Positions 39,648 to 49,746 of a DNA stretch of 64,000 bases are shown in pieces. This DNA is from Psychrobacter sp. 28M-43 (GTDB lineage Bacteria; Pseudomonadota; Gammaproteobacteria; Pseudomonadales; Moraxellaceae). The translations under genes were made by a program, and so were the position numbers. The notes beneath the pieces were generated by a model. That model did not search any database and was not told where the DNA came from. It saw only the letters and a list, made by a program, of their open reading frames with translations. How positions within the stretch are numbered: position 1 is the stretch's first letter; every line of letters starts with the position of its first letter. The stretch lies in contig NZ_CP061739.1 in the NCBI RefSeq assembly GCF_014770435.1, positions 434,001 to 498,000 on the forward strand, written 5' to 3'.

Positions 39648-40445
39648 ATGAAACCAACTTTGCACCATTCCCAAGCGGCTTCTACTTCCCAAAAAAATAG
39701 TACGTCTGTTGACACGCTTGTTGTTAGCTCTGAATTCATTCAGCGGTTAGCAGTATTAACGCGTAAGTTAGGCTACGAGTTTAATGACTTGAGCCTACCT
39801 AAACTTGCGTTAACGCATCGCTCATTTGATAGCAAAAAAAACTATGAGCGCCTAGAGTTTTTAGGTGATGCACTGTTAGGGATGATTGTGGGTGAAGCTT
39901 TATATCATCGTTATCCTAGTCAAAATGAAGGGCGCTTAACGCGTATGCGTGCAACACTGGTGCGTCAAGAATCGTTGGTAATTATCGCTCAAAACTTAGA
40001 GCTGTCTAACCATCTTATATTAGGAGTAGGTGAGCGCAAAGGTGGCGGTCGCAATCGTGCTTCTATACTGGCCGATGCTGTAGAGTCTCTGATTGGTGCT
40101 ATCTATTTAGATAGTCAGGATATGGATATTACTCGTAAGTGTGTTCTCTCTTGGTATGGTGATTTGATTGATAATGTCAATGACCAAAAAGCGCTAAAGG
40201 ACGCCAAGAGTCGGTTACAAGAGTGGCTACAATCTAAACAGTTTGACTTGCCTAATTACGAGCTCATGGAAACGCGTGGTAATGCACCGCATCAAATTTT
40301 CGTTGTACGTTGCCATGTTAATATCAATAACTGCCCTGATATTACTGAATCTGGTGAGAGCCGCCGTATTGCTGAACAGAAAGCAGCAGAGCTTATGATT
40401 AACCAATTGCATAAATTGCCAGGTTCTGCCAAAAAACGTATATAG
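39648..40445 (+). CDS. rnc: Ribonuclease III
   Basis: The 265-residue protein cleaves double-stranded RNA in rRNA and mRNA processing. It has the signature YERLEFLGDALLGMIVGEAL (about residues 64-83) with metal-binding Glu and Asp, ADAVESLIGAIYLD, and a C-terminal dsRNA-binding domain (DAKSRLQEWLQSKQFDLPNY to the end). The N-terminal 30 residues are a Ser/Gln-rich extension not found in most RNase III. It overlaps neither neighbour and is followed by era. Confidence 0.96.
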   Translation: MKPTLHHSQAASTSQKNSTSVDTLVVSSEFIQRLAVLTRKLGYEFNDLSLPKLALTHRSFDSKKNYERLEFLGDALLGMIVGEALYHRYPSQNEGRLTRMRATLVRQESLVIIAQNLELSNHLILGVGERKGGGRNRASILADAVESLIGAIYLDSQDMDITRKCVLSWYGDLIDNVNDQKALKDAKSRLQEWLQSKQFDLPNYELMETRGNAPHQIFVVRCHVNINNCPDITESGESRRIAEQKAAELMINQLHKLPGSAKKRI

Positions 40446-40640
40446 CAGATGTCTATTAATGCATTTTTAGATGCAGAATATTAGCTTAGATTGGTTGTAG
40501 CTTGCAAAACATATATTAAAACTACCTCACATATTATTTATTTTAAAACTTTAAATGTTTCTAGCCCGTTTTTAATGGTGACTAAATAAATTTACCATCA
40601 AAGACTGTTCGGCTAGTCACAAACCCTATAGGATTAACTT

Positions 40641-41756
40641 ATGAGCAATCATACTGATTTGCCATCAAACAATGAAGACAGCACTCAAAATTCGGGTGAA
40701 AATACAGATATTGATTTAAGCCAAAATAATATCGAAGTTACTGAAGAGATTCATGCTACTGATGCAGAAGATATGGCATTAGACAATGATATGGCTATTG
40801 AAGAATTTTTTGCACCGAGTGGCAATGCTCGTATGGCTGATGATTTTAGAGCAGGTTATGTGGCCATTGTTGGACGTCCAAATGTTGGTAAATCAACTTT
40901 GATGAACCACTTGTTGGGTCAAAAGCTGTCTATCACTTCACGTAAACCGCAAACTACCCGTCATCGTATTCATGGCATTTTGTCAAATCATGAAATGCAA
41001 GCGGTGTTTGTTGATACACCAGGTATTCACCGTAACGAAGTACGTGCTATCAATGAACGTATGAATAAAGCGGCGGTATCGGCGTTAGTAGATGTAGATT
41101 TAGTACTGTTTGTTGTTGATTCAGATCAATGGCGTGACGATGATTTATTGACCTTACAAAAGCTTGGAGAGACCAATTTAACGGTCGTCTTGGTTATCAA
41201 TAAGTCAGATACTCTAAAAGATAAAGGCAGCGTGCTACCACTTATCGAAACTTTCAACGATAGTTTCGATTTTGCTGATATCGTTCCTGTATCTGCACTA
41301 AAAAATCAAAACTTAGATCGTTTGCAAGAAGTGATTGCCTCACATTTACCAGTCGCTGCGCCTATTTACGATACAGAACAAATCACAGATCGTTCTGAGC
41401 GATTTTTGGCAAGTGAAATCATTCGCGAAAAAATCATGCGTAGTGCGGGTGATGAAGTGCCATATGATTTAACCGTACAGATTGATGAGTTTAAAGACGA
41501 ACCTGCACATACTGATCCAAAAACAGGGCGTCCACGCAAAGCTTGTACTTTCATCGATGCGACTATCTATGTTGAACGCGGTGGTCAAAAAGCCATCGTT
41601 ATCGGTGACAAAGGTCAGCGTATCAAACAAGTTGGTATGGATGCTCGTAAAGATATGGAGCAGTTGTTCGGTAAAAAAATTATGTTAACTTTGTGGGTTA
41701 AAGTGAAACGTGGCTGGTCTGATGATGAGCGTGCGTTGACCAGTTTGGGCTATTGA
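40641..41756 (+). CDS. era: GTPase Era
   Basis: The 371-residue protein binds 16S rRNA and assists 30S assembly. GTPase motifs: GRPNVGKSTL (about residues 78-87), DTPGIH and NKSD; the C-terminal KH domain includes KAIVIGDKGQRIKQVGMDAR. Usual Era is about 300 residues; here about 70 acidic residues (rich in Asp, Glu, Asn, Ser) precede the GTPase domain. The start ATG follows TAGGATTAACTT; the first residues of the extension are in frame without alternative ATG giving a typical length except within the GTPase domain (M61 region). Confidence 0.95.
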   Translation: MSNHTDLPSNNEDSTQNSGENTDIDLSQNNIEVTEEIHATDAEDMALDNDMAIEEFFAPSGNARMADDFRAGYVAIVGRPNVGKSTLMNHLLGQKLSITSRKPQTTRHRIHGILSNHEMQAVFVDTPGIHRNEVRAINERMNKAAVSALVDVDLVLFVVDSDQWRDDDLLTLQKLGETNLTVVLVINKSDTLKDKGSVLPLIETFNDSFDFADIVPVSALKNQNLDRLQEVIASHLPVAAPIYDTEQITDRSERFLASEIIREKIMRSAGDEVPYDLTVQIDEFKDEPAHTDPKTGRPRKACTFIDATIYVERGGQKAIVIGDKGQRIKQVGMDARKDMEQLFGKKIMLTLWVKVKRGWSDDERALTSLGY

Positions 41757-41819
41757 TAGCGGTTAAGAACGAACGCTTCAAAAGCACTGTCTGCCTTTTA
41801 GCTATTTAGGTAATAAAAA

Positions 41820-42611
41820 ATGCGTAATGAAGCGCTCGTCGGGTATTTATTGCATCAGCGTCCTTATCAGGAAAAACGCGCTTTGTATTATCTTTTTTCT
41901 CAACAACACGGTGTGATACATGGTGTTGGGAAAAAAGGCGCGCCACTATTTATGCCGTTACAGCTTTTTGCTACTGGTAAACGTGATCTAAAAACCTTTA
42001 GTCAAATTAATATTGCTTCGCAAGATAATACTCAAGCTGACAGTGTTCAAAAAGACAGTGTTCAAAAAGATAGTACACCTGCTGTCTTAGAGGCCGTACC
42101 TTACGCCAATATCAGCGGTCAACATCAATATGCCGCACTATATATAAACGAAATTCTGTGGCGGCTGTTACCTACTGAAGACCCAATGCCAGTATTGTGG
42201 CAGCATTATCAAATCAGTCTACAACAACTCAAACAACCTCTAAATAATAGCGAGCTTCGCCTCTGTCTACGTCAGTTTGAGCAGTATCTATTTACTGAAT
42301 TAGGATTCACTTTAACGTTAACGCATGACAACGTTGAAGATCCCATCGAGTATGATTGTACTTACCGCTTTTTACCGGATGTCGGTTTGCTCCCTGTATT
42401 AGTACATAATGAAGAGTCTGAGCATTTAGCCAGTGAGTCTGGACAGACTGTTTTTAAGGGTGCGGATATCATAGAAATGGCACGTTTAGGTATTACTGAG
42501 CAAACGCTGAGCCATTGGTCAAAACTACATCGACATCTTATTGATCATTTGCTTGATTATCAGCCACTACAAAGCCGTCTGTTATGGCAGCAGCAGCAAC
42601 GTTATCAATAA
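41820..42611 (+). CDS. recO: DNA repair protein RecO
   Basis: The 263-residue protein works with RecF and RecR to load RecA on gapped DNA. The N-terminal OB fold starts ALVGYLLHQRPYQEKRALYY and is followed by a helical C-terminal domain. The sequence is diverged but the position after era and before pdxJ is the classic RecO site. Around residues 73-85 a 15-base tandem repeat (42039-42074) encodes DSVQKDSVQKDS, an expanded linker in the OB domain. Zinc-binding Cys residues found in some RecO are absent. Confidence 0.9.
   Translation: MRNEALVGYLLHQRPYQEKRALYYLFSQQHGVIHGVGKKGAPLFMPLQLFATGKRDLKTFSQINIASQDNTQADSVQKDSVQKDSTPAVLEAVPYANISGQHQYAALYINEILWRLLPTEDPMPVLWQHYQISLQQLKQPLNNSELRLCLRQFEQYLFTELGFTLTLTHDNVEDPIEYDCTYRFLPDVGLLPVLVHNEESEHLASESGQTVFKGADIIEMARLGITEQTLSHWSKLHRHLIDHLLDYQPLQSRLLWQQQQRYQ
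42039..42074 (+). repeat. Short tandem repeat inside recO
   Basis: The unit gacagtgttcaaaaa (15 bases) occurs twice in a row, followed by the partial third unit gatagt. It keeps the reading frame and adds DSVQK units to RecO. Confidence 0.85.
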
Positions 42612-42678
42612 CTGCATTCTCAACTATCATCGTATTATAAACTATATAAGTTAGGCTTAATTGCCCGAAGGATTTTTT

Positions 42679-43452
42679 ATGAGTATCTCTGTATCTACCT
42701 CATCTGAAAACAATTCAAAAAAACCTTTGTTAGGCGTGAATATTGATCACGTGGCAACATTGCGTCAAGCGCGCGGTGTAAGTTATCCAAGTCCTTTGGC
42801 TGCTGCATTACTGTGCGAAAAGGCAGGGGCAGACGGTATCACTATACATCTACGTGAAGATCGTCGTCATATACAAGATGCGGATGTTTATGAAATGGCA
42901 GGCCAGTTGTCGACGAGAATGAACCTAGAGATGGCAGCAACGGATGAGATGCTTGCAATTGCCTGCGAAGTTAAACCTTTTTGGGTATGTCTAGTACCTG
43001 AAAAGCGTGCAGAGTTAACGACAGAAGGTGGTCTTGATGTTGCAGGGCAAGTCACGTCTCTAAAAGAGTATGTTCATAAGCTACAAGACTCTAATATTAA
43101 GGTTTCCTTATTCATTGATCCTGATGACAAGCAGATTGCAGCCGCGATAGAGTGTGGTGCAGACGCGATAGAATTGCATACTGGTGCTTATGCCGAAGCA
43201 GGCTTAGCAAATGATACTGACGCACAGTTGGCTGAACTTAAAAGAATTGAACATGCAGTAGCTACAGCACAGAGCCTAGACGATAAATTGCTTATCAACG
43301 CAGGTCATGGTTTAACGTGTGACAATGTTAATGCCATTGCAAAGATTGATGGTATATATGAGTTAAATATTGGTCATGCACTTATTGCAGATGCCGTATT
43401 TGTAGGATTAGAGAGTGCAGTGATAATGATGAAAGAGGCCATGCATAAATAG
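42679..43452 (+). CDS. pdxJ: Pyridoxine 5'-phosphate synthase
   Basis: The protein (257 residues from ATG 42679) condenses 1-deoxyxylulose 5-phosphate with 3-amino-2-oxopropyl phosphate to make PNP. Conserved segments are [34 protein letters not shown] and [14 protein letters not shown]. The ribosome site GAAGGA (42667-42672) supports this start; the TTG at 42661 lies before it. The vitamin B6 it makes is cofactor of BioA and CysM in this window. Confidence 0.96.
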   Translation: MSISVSTSSENNSKKPLLGVNIDHVATLRQARGVSYPSPLAAALLCEKAGADGITIHLREDRRHIQDADVYEMAGQLSTRMNLEMAATDEMLAIACEVKPFWVCLVPEKRAELTTEGGLDVAGQVTSLKEYVHKLQDSNIKVSLFIDPDDKQIAAAIECGADAIELHTGAYAEAGLANDTDAQLAELKRIEHAVATAQSLDDKLLINAGHGLTCDNVNAIAKIDGIYELNIGHALIADAVFVGLESAVIMMKEAMHK

Positions 43453-43472
43453 GTTTGCATATACGGCATCTA

Positions 43473-44201
43473 TTACCCATTACATTTCGTAGGATGGTCT
43501 ACGTTAAGTTTATGTTTGACGATACCGGATTGGTTGAAAGAGATTTGGTACATTGACTTGTTATAAGAAGAGGTAGGGCAGTATTTTATATGACCGAAGT
43601 GTCCTCGAGGTCTGCCGCTATCACCCCAAAATTTAGTATAGTGACGCCTACCGCCAACTCTTAATTTCACCGTACTATATTTCAGGTCTAAAGATTGCTG
43701 AGTTAATAAGGTGTCTACTTGAGGATCAAAATGCTTGTTGTTGTTTTTATCTACGAATAGTAGAAGCGTTTTATCACTGTTCCTATGACATTGCTGTGCA
43801 TCATTCGATAAACAAACTAAGACATCCTGTCGACTTATATAACTTTCGGCCTTTGCTAAGGATAAAGTGTTCTCTAACTGATGCTTGACCCGTTGCGCCT
43901 CCATTCGTGCTAAGTGCGTTAAGATACTTGGCGCTGCAATAGCTGCGATAATCCCCAATACCATTGTCGTCAAAGTTAGCTCAACGAGAGTAAAGCCGTT
44001 TGACTGCTTAGCACTGAGAATATTATTGTTCTGAAGGGATGATTTCCTATAACTGACTAACTTCAATAGTTTATTGAATAACCTAGATGCAATAGCTAAG
44101 AAATTATCAATCCCATACCTGCTTTTTCTGCAAATAGGCAAACAAAAGGTAAAAATGAATATTCTTCTATAACTGGCCAGTACCTCATTAAATAAGTTCA
44201 T
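43473..44201 (-). CDS. GspH/FimT-type pseudopilin with unusually long leader
   Basis: The 242-residue product has a type IV prepilin motif, NGFTLVELTLTTMVLGIIAA, with the cleavage Gly at residue 69, the first mature Phe at 70 and Glu at position 5 of the mature form. The rest looks like a FimT/GspH minor pilin (FGHIKYCP, FNQSGIVK). Known prepilin leaders are short, but here about 69 residues, including a hydrophobic stretch (IFIFTFCLPIC), precede the site and no ATG, GTG or plausible TTG start lies nearer. ATG 44201 follows AGGATGTAGC. Either the leader is real or the true start uses a rare codon. It faces pdxJ tail to tail. Confidence 0.8.
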   Translation of the reverse strand: MNLFNEVLASYRRIFIFTFCLPICRKSRYGIDNFLAIASRLFNKLLKLVSYRKSSLQNNNILSAKQSNGFTLVELTLTTMVLGIIAAIAAPSILTHLARMEAQRVKHQLENTLSLAKAESYISRQDVLVCLSNDAQQCHRNSDKTLLLFVDKNNNKHFDPQVDTLLTQQSLDLKYSTVKLRVGGRRHYTKFWGDSGRPRGHFGHIKYCPTSSYNKSMYQISFNQSGIVKHKLNVDHPTKCNG

Positions 44202-44785
44202 AAAGCGCTACATCCTATAGCTATTTGTCATTCAAGTAAAAAACAACGTCTCATACATCCTTGTATCAACTATCTTTCAAGCACACCAATTGTCCAAATT
44301 CTTTAAACCTTCTCTGACTTAACTGTATATGAGAAAGATGCAATTGATAATTACTTGATTTTCAGAAGAATATTGGTTTTTTACAATATATATGTAATAT
44401 ATAGCGACTGTCAAAAAATGTTTCAATTAGTGAAAGAATGACATTAGCAATAGAGAAAAAATTCTAATTGTAATAAAATGCTTCAAGAAAATAGCTATCA
44501 ATAGACTATTCATCTATCGCAAACTGATGTGTAAAAGATAAGAAGCGTAAGGTGTGTTAGTTCTGGGTAACTTAGACTGTTTATTGTGTTTTAGTTACAA
44601 CATTATCGTGTAATAATGTGTAGCTCGTTAACGAAAAAAGTTGTAAACTGAATTAATAATCGCTAAGCTACTCCTTAATTGGTTTTGCTTTGTAACTTAA
44701 AATGCGTAAGAGATGTCTATCTTAGTACGTCTTGAGAATCGGTTTTGCTTAATGCATCACTAAAATTATCCTTTGGAGGAAGTCC
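44202..44785. other. Long intergenic region upstream of ompA-like gene
   Basis: This AT-rich region of about 580 bases holds the promoters of the pseudopilin and the porin. GGTTTTGCTT occurs twice in direct orientation (44681-44690 and 44741-44750), upstream of the porin. No gene or well-formed terminator is seen. Its length leaves room for a regulatory RNA or a long porin leader. Confidence 0.45.
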
Positions 44786-45967
44786 ATGAAATTGAATAAA
44801 ATCGCTCTAGCTCTGTTCGCTGTAACAGCGGCTCCTTTAGCAGCTAACGCTGGTGTTACTATCAGCCCATTATTACTAGGTTATCATTACAGTGAAGGTG
44901 CTGATGATGATCAAGCTGAATTATTACAAAGCAATCAGGATGATAATAGCTTTTATAAAGAAGATGGTTTATATACTGGCGCTGCGCTAGGTATCGAGCT
45001 TACTCCTTCTACTCAGTTTCAAGTAGAATATGGTGTTTCAAATACTGATGCTATTGGCCAAGATGGTTCTGATTCTTTTGATGCAGAGCAAGAAATGATT
45101 TCTGGTAACTTCTTGATTGGTACTGAAGAATTTACTGGTTACACTGATAATGCATTGAAGCCTTATGTATTAGTTGGTGCGGGCCGTTCAAAGCTTGACA
45201 TTGAAAATCGTGCTGGTGACAGAGTTGCAAACTCTACAGATACTATCGGTAACCTAGGTCTAGGTGCTATGTATCGCATTAATGACGCGCTAAGCCTACG
45301 TGGTGAAGCTCGTGCGATTCATAACTTTGACAACAACTGGTGGGAAGGCATGGCTTTGGCCGGTCTAGAAGTAGTACTAGGTGGCCATCTAGCACCTACA
45401 GTAGCAGTACCACCTATGCAAGAGCCAGTAGTTGATAACACTCCAGTAGTTGTTGTTGAAGCTGATCTTGATTCTGACGGTGATGGTGTACCTGATAGCA
45501 TCGATGCATGCCCAGGCACTCCAATGAACGTAGTAGTTGATGAGCGCGGTTGCCCAGTACCAGTAGACATTACTGACGAACTGAAAATGGAACTACGTGT
45601 ATTCTTTGATAACGACAAGTCAGCTATCAAAAACCAGTACAAGCCAGAAATCGCTAAAGTAGCAGAGAAGATGCGTGAGTATCCTAACTCTACCGCTCGT
45701 GTAGAAGGTCATGCTTCTAAGACTGGTCCTTCAGCACGTTATAACCAACGTCTATCTGAAGCTCGTGCCGTTGCTGTTAAATCTATGCTAACTAACGAAT
45801 TCGGTATTGCTCCAAACCGTCTATCAACTGTAGGCTATGGTTATGACAACCCAATCGCTTCAAACGACACTGAAGAAGGTCGTGCTATGAACCGTCGTGT
45901 TTATGCCATCATCACTGGTGACAAAACAATGACTGTTGAACAAACTAAAGATATGGTTGTTCAGTAA
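44786..45967 (+). CDS. OmpA family outer membrane protein
   Basis: The 393-residue protein has a signal peptide MKLNKIALALFAVTAAPLAANA, an N-terminal OmpA-like beta-barrel (about 23-210, alternating hydrophobic strands such as LKPYVLVGAGRSKLDI), a Pro/Val-rich hinge, a TSP3-like Ca-binding motif DLDSDGDGVPDSIDACPGTP, and the C-terminal OmpA peptidoglycan-binding domain (VFFDNDKSAIKNQYKPEI, VEGHASKTGPSARYNQRLSE). Codon use is strongly biased as in highly expressed genes. The ribosome site TTGGAGGAAG is strong. A terminator follows. It resembles the OmpA/OprF-type major porin of Moraxellaceae. Confidence 0.93.
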   Translation: MKLNKIALALFAVTAAPLAANAGVTISPLLLGYHYSEGADDDQAELLQSNQDDNSFYKEDGLYTGAALGIELTPSTQFQVEYGVSNTDAIGQDGSDSFDAEQEMISGNFLIGTEEFTGYTDNALKPYVLVGAGRSKLDIENRAGDRVANSTDTIGNLGLGAMYRINDALSLRGEARAIHNFDNNWWEGMALAGLEVVLGGHLAPTVAVPPMQEPVVDNTPVVVVEADLDSDGDGVPDSIDACPGTPMNVVVDERGCPVPVDITDELKMELRVFFDNDKSAIKNQYKPEIAKVAEKMREYPNSTARVEGHASKTGPSARYNQRLSEARAVAVKSMLTNEFGIAPNRLSTVGYGYDNPIASNDTEEGRAMNRRVYAIITGDKTMTVEQTKDMVVQ

Positions 45968-46004
45968 GTATTAGCAAAATAACCGTATAGTTAAATATAC
46001 AGTT

Positions 46005-46038
46005 ACAAAAAAAGCCACCCAATGGGTGGCTTTTTTTT
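46005..46038 (+). terminator. Terminator after ompA-like gene
   Basis: AAAAAAAGCCACCC and GGGTGGCTTTTTTTT form a perfect stem with a tiny AATG-type loop and a long T-run. Confidence 0.92.
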
Positions 46039-46316
46039 ATTTATGTATTGAGAAAAGTGAGTTATTACATAAATTTATGAATCAATAATGTTATACTAGC
46101 CACCCAAACATTCTGTAAATTAACAGTATGTACATTAGCATAGCAATCTGTATGATGAATTCGTCAGTATAGATATTTGATTGTATTGAACTTTTTTATT
46201 TGATAGCATTCTTTTTTGCATCATCTTAGACTCAATATCTATCTGATTGATGATGAAAGTTTATTCAGCAGCGCTTACTGCTACTGCATTTTTTTAAGAC
46301 GAAACGAGCATTTTAT

Positions 46317-48167
46317 ATGGCGAACGATATCAAACACCTGCGTAACATTGCAATTATTGCCCACGTTGACCACGGTAAGACAACTTTGGTTGATAAGTTA
46401 TTACATCAGTCTGGTACTTTTGGCGACCGTGCAAACATTGCTGAGCGTGCAATGGACTCAGGTGATATTGAGCAAGAACGTGGTATTACCATTTTGGCTA
46501 AAAACACAGCTATCCGCTGGACAGATAAAACTTCAGAAACTGAATACCGTATCAACATTGTTGACACCCCAGGTCACGCCGATTTCGGTGGTGAAGTTGA
46601 GCGTGTAATGTCTATGGTTGACTGCGTACTTTTGGTTGTTGACGCTGTTGATGGCCCAATGCCTCAGACTCGTTTTGTGACGCAAAAAGCATTCGAACAA
46701 GGTCTAAAGCCGATCGTTGTTATTAACAAAATCGATCGTCCTGGCTCACGTCCTGACTGGGTAATGGATCAAATCTTTGATTTGTTTGACAACCTGGGTG
46801 CAAACGATGAGCAGCTTGATTTCCCAGTTGTTTATGCTTCAGCATTGAATGGTATCGCAGGTCTAGAAGCAGATGATTTAGCTGACGACATGACCCCATT
46901 GTTCAAAACTATCGTTGACGTTGTTCAGCCTCCACAGGTTGATGCTGACGCTCCGTTCCGTATGCAAATCTCAAGCCTTGACTACAACAGCTTTGTTGGT
47001 GTAATCGGTATTGGCCGTATTCAGCGTGGTAAAGTTAAACTTAACACGCCAGTAACTGTTATTGATAAGCATGGCAAAACGCGTAACGGCCGTATCTTAA
47101 AAATCATGGGCTACCATGGTCTTGACCGTATTGACGTTGAAGATGCACAAGCCGGTGATATCGTTTGTATCACAGGTATCGATGCGCTAAACATCTCTGA
47201 TACTATTTGTGATCCTAACAACGTTGAAGCACTACCAGCATTAACGGTAGATCAACCTACAGTATCTATGAACTTCCAAGTAAACAATTCACCATTTGCT
47301 GGTCGTGAAGGTAAGTTTGTGACTTCACGTAACATTCGTGAGCGTCTTGAGCGTGAATTGATTCACAACGTAGCATTGCGTGTAGAAGACACTGAGTCTC
47401 CTGACAAATTTAAAGTATCAGGCCGTGGTGAGCTTCATTTATCAGTACTTATCGAAAACATGCGCCGTGAAGGTTTTGAGCTAGGTGTTTCTGGCCCAGA
47501 AGTTATCGTTAAAGAAGTTGATGGTAAGCTACAAGAGCCGTATGAAAACGTTGTCTTCGATATCGAAGAAGAGCATCAAGGTTCTATCATGGAGCAAGTT
47601 GGTCTACGCAAAGGCGAGATGACTAATATGGAGTTGGACGGTAAAGGCCGTATGCGTATCGAGGCGACCATACCAGCGCGTGGCTTGATCGGTTTCCGTT
47701 CTGAGTTCCTAACCCTGACTTCAGGTAGTGGTATCATGACCTCGAGCTTCTCACATTACGGTCCACAGAAGATCGGTGATGTTGGTGGTCGTTCTAACGG
47801 CGTATTGGTTTCTATGGCAAATGGTACTTGCCTAGGTTTTGCTCTATTTAACCTACAGAAACGTGGTAAGTTGTTTGCTGAGCCACAGCTTGAAGTTTAT
47901 GAAGGTATGATTGTTGGTCTTAACTCTCGTAACGATGATATGACTGTTAACCCAACGACTGCTAAACAGCTAACCAACGTACGTGCTAGTGGTACTGACG
48001 AAGCATTGACGTTGACGCCAGCAGTGAAATTCACTCTTGAGCAAGCGCTTGAATTTATTCAAGACGATGAGCTAGTCGAAGTAACGCCAAAAGCGGTACG
48101 TATTCGTAAGCGCTACTTGACTGAAAGTGAGCGTAAGCGTCATGGCCGTGGTAAGAAAGGTGCTTAA
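46317..48167 (+). CDS. typA: Translational GTPase TypA/BipA
   Basis: The 616-residue ribosome-associated GTPase aids 50S assembly and stress and cold adaptation. GTPase motifs: [34 protein letters not shown] and NKIDRP; the C-terminal part includes [20 protein letters not shown] and RIRKRYL with the basic end [10 protein letters not shown]. The length is normal. Codon use is that of highly expressed genes. It stands alone between two terminators. Confidence 0.97.
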   Translation: MANDIKHLRNIAIIAHVDHGKTTLVDKLLHQSGTFGDRANIAERAMDSGDIEQERGITILAKNTAIRWTDKTSETEYRINIVDTPGHADFGGEVERVMSMVDCVLLVVDAVDGPMPQTRFVTQKAFEQGLKPIVVINKIDRPGSRPDWVMDQIFDLFDNLGANDEQLDFPVVYASALNGIAGLEADDLADDMTPLFKTIVDVVQPPQVDADAPFRMQISSLDYNSFVGVIGIGRIQRGKVKLNTPVTVIDKHGKTRNGRILKIMGYHGLDRIDVEDAQAGDIVCITGIDALNISDTICDPNNVEALPALTVDQPTVSMNFQVNNSPFAGREGKFVTSRNIRERLERELIHNVALRVEDTESPDKFKVSGRGELHLSVLIENMRREGFELGVSGPEVIVKEVDGKLQEPYENVVFDIEEEHQGSIMEQVGLRKGEMTNMELDGKGRMRIEATIPARGLIGFRSEFLTLTSGSGIMTSSFSHYGPQKIGDVGGRSNGVLVSMANGTCLGFALFNLQKRGKLFAEPQLEVYEGMIVGLNSRNDDMTVNPTTAKQLTNVRASGTDEALTLTPAVKFTLEQALEFIQDDELVEVTPKAVRIRKRYLTESERKRHGRGKKGA

Positions 48168-48265
48168 TATCAATCAGTGAGTTACTTAGTAATTCATAAT
48201 ATTGATGTTTGACGCGAACACTTAGTGTCAGTAGTTTCTACGGGCACTGAGTGATTCAAAAATGA

Positions 48266-48313
48266 GCAGTATAAGGTGAACTATTAGTGGTTCACTTTAT
48301 ACTGCTTTTTTTT
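48266..48313 (+). terminator. Terminator after typA
   Basis: GCAGTATAAGGTGAAC and GTTCACTTTATACTGC pair over almost their full length around a short loop and are followed by eight T. Confidence 0.92.
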
Positions 48314-48447
48314 GTGTTGTAATCTTGAAAAAATACAGACAGAATGAATAGTGGCATTAATGTATTCAATTGTCAGCATAAAAGCTAGATGTGACACTAA
48401 TTATATAAATATCTATTTGTTTATAGATAAATTTTGAGGAAAAAACA

Positions 48448-48903
48448 ATGAGTATGGTTTCAGAGTTTAAAGAGTTCGCTGTCAAAGGTAACGTGATGGA
48501 TTTGGCAGTCGGTGTCATCATCGGCGGGGCTTTTGCCACCATCACAAAATCTTTGGTAGATGATATTATTATGCCGATTGTCGCTTTTATTTTTGGTGGC
48601 GAGATTAATTTTGAGAATATGTTCTTAGTTTTAGGCGATGCACCTGATGGTATTGCTATGACTTATGATGCGCTTAAAGAAGCAGGTGTACCTGTATTGG
48701 CTTACGGTAGTTTTATTACCGTACTTATTAACTTTCTAATCTTAGCTTTCATCATCTTTATGATGGTTAGAGGTGTTAATAAAATGCGCCGTGCTGAAGA
48801 AGTAGAGGAAGTTATAGAAGAAGCAGTAGAAGAGCCAACAGAGGAAGTGAAGTTGCTGCGTGAAATCAGTGCAAAATTAAGTAATACTAGTATTACGAAA
48901 TAA
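48448..48903 (+). CDS. mscL: Large-conductance mechanosensitive channel MscL
   Basis: The 151-residue channel opens under membrane tension to release solutes. It has the N-terminal [20 protein letters not shown] (helix S1 and TM1 start), the second membrane segment [20 protein letters not shown] (about 91-110), and an acidic C-terminal bundle ([18 protein letters not shown]) ending with [12 protein letters not shown]. The length is normal. Ribosome site TTTGAGGAAA precedes the ATG. A terminator follows. Confidence 0.95.
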   Translation: MSMVSEFKEFAVKGNVMDLAVGVIIGGAFATITKSLVDDIIMPIVAFIFGGEINFENMFLVLGDAPDGIAMTYDALKEAGVPVLAYGSFITVLINFLILAFIIFMMVRGVNKMRRAEEVEEVIEEAVEEPTEEVKLLREISAKLSNTSITK

Positions 48904-48922
48904 ATTATCAATTATTCAACAA

Positions 48923-48954
48923 TAAAAAAGGCTAACTTCTCGTTAGCCTTTTTG
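48923..48954. terminator. Terminator after mscL
   Basis: AAAAAAGGCTAAC and GTTAGCCTTTTT form a perfect stem with loop ttctc and a T-run. It may also end the minus-strand gene at 49016. Confidence 0.9.
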
Positions 48955-49015
48955 CTATGAAATAGTCACAGTCATTTTTTATAAACTATTTGATGCGCCT
49001 ACTAAAAGCAAATGG

Positions 49016-49456
49016 TTATGGAGTGACCACTACATAGTCATTAGTATTAATCAGAATCTCTGATGGTTGATCGACAACGATACGTACCACGTTATTATCA
49101 ACAACTTGAGATTTGTAATAATTGTCTTCTGCAACTGTACAGCCTAAACAACGTCCCATCGCATCCCAAGGTTCAACAAATAGCTTCTGCTGTGCTTGAT
49201 CTGCATTACCACCAATAAGTGAGAAAGGTAGGCTTACGATATAAGCTGCCGTACCAGCTACAGCATTCACAAGTTGCAATGGTTTACCAACAATCGTATC
49301 AACTACTATCGTTTCGTATGAAGGCCCGAAATCAGTTTCATCAATTTCTATAGCTGCAAAAGTAGGCTGAATAGTCGCAGCTACCAATCCTAAAATTGCC
49401 AATGCAGTAAAAAATCTCTGCTTAACTGTGCGTTGAGTTTTTGCTTTAACAGTCAT
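49016..49456 (-). CDS. Small exported protein, function unknown
   Basis: The 146-residue protein has a signal peptide (RFFTALAILGLVAATIQPTF, cleaved near AFA-type site at about 34). The mature part contains a hydrophobic segment (VNAVAGTAAYIVSLPFSLIG) and two Cys residues in MGRCLGCTVAEDNYY that may form a disulfide. Similar small exported proteins with a GG-rich segment followed by WDAMGRCLGC occur in Moraxellaceae as I recall, but no function is assigned. Start ATG follows AGGATATCGTT. Confidence 0.75.
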   Translation of the reverse strand: MTVKAKTQRTVKQRFFTALAILGLVAATIQPTFAAIEIDETDFGPSYETIVVDTIVGKPLQLVNAVAGTAAYIVSLPFSLIGGNADQAQQKLFVEPWDAMGRCLGCTVAEDNYYKSQVVDNNVVRIVVDQPSEILINTNDYVVVTP

Positions 49457-49746
49457 AACGATATCCTGAAACTCATAATAGTATGATTAATGGCTGCTGC
49501 TATTTCCACACAGAAATCTTGCGGCAACAATAGTTAGGCTAAATATTACAGAAAAATAAATGATACGCACTATTTATGTAAGCGCTAGCACTATTAAAGC
49601 AAGATGCGCGCTAATAAGCAACAAAAATGAGAATAATCTAGTGATAGCTTTAGCAATATATAATACTTTTAAAAATAAATACTCTGTCTAGATATTAGCC
49701 TCATTTAATCTAAATATACCTCAAGCAAACAGGTATCAGTTATTAA

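Noticed and set aside
46216..46608. 130-codon frame overlapping the start of typA
   Set aside because: Out of frame with TypA, which has clear GTPase motifs and codon use.
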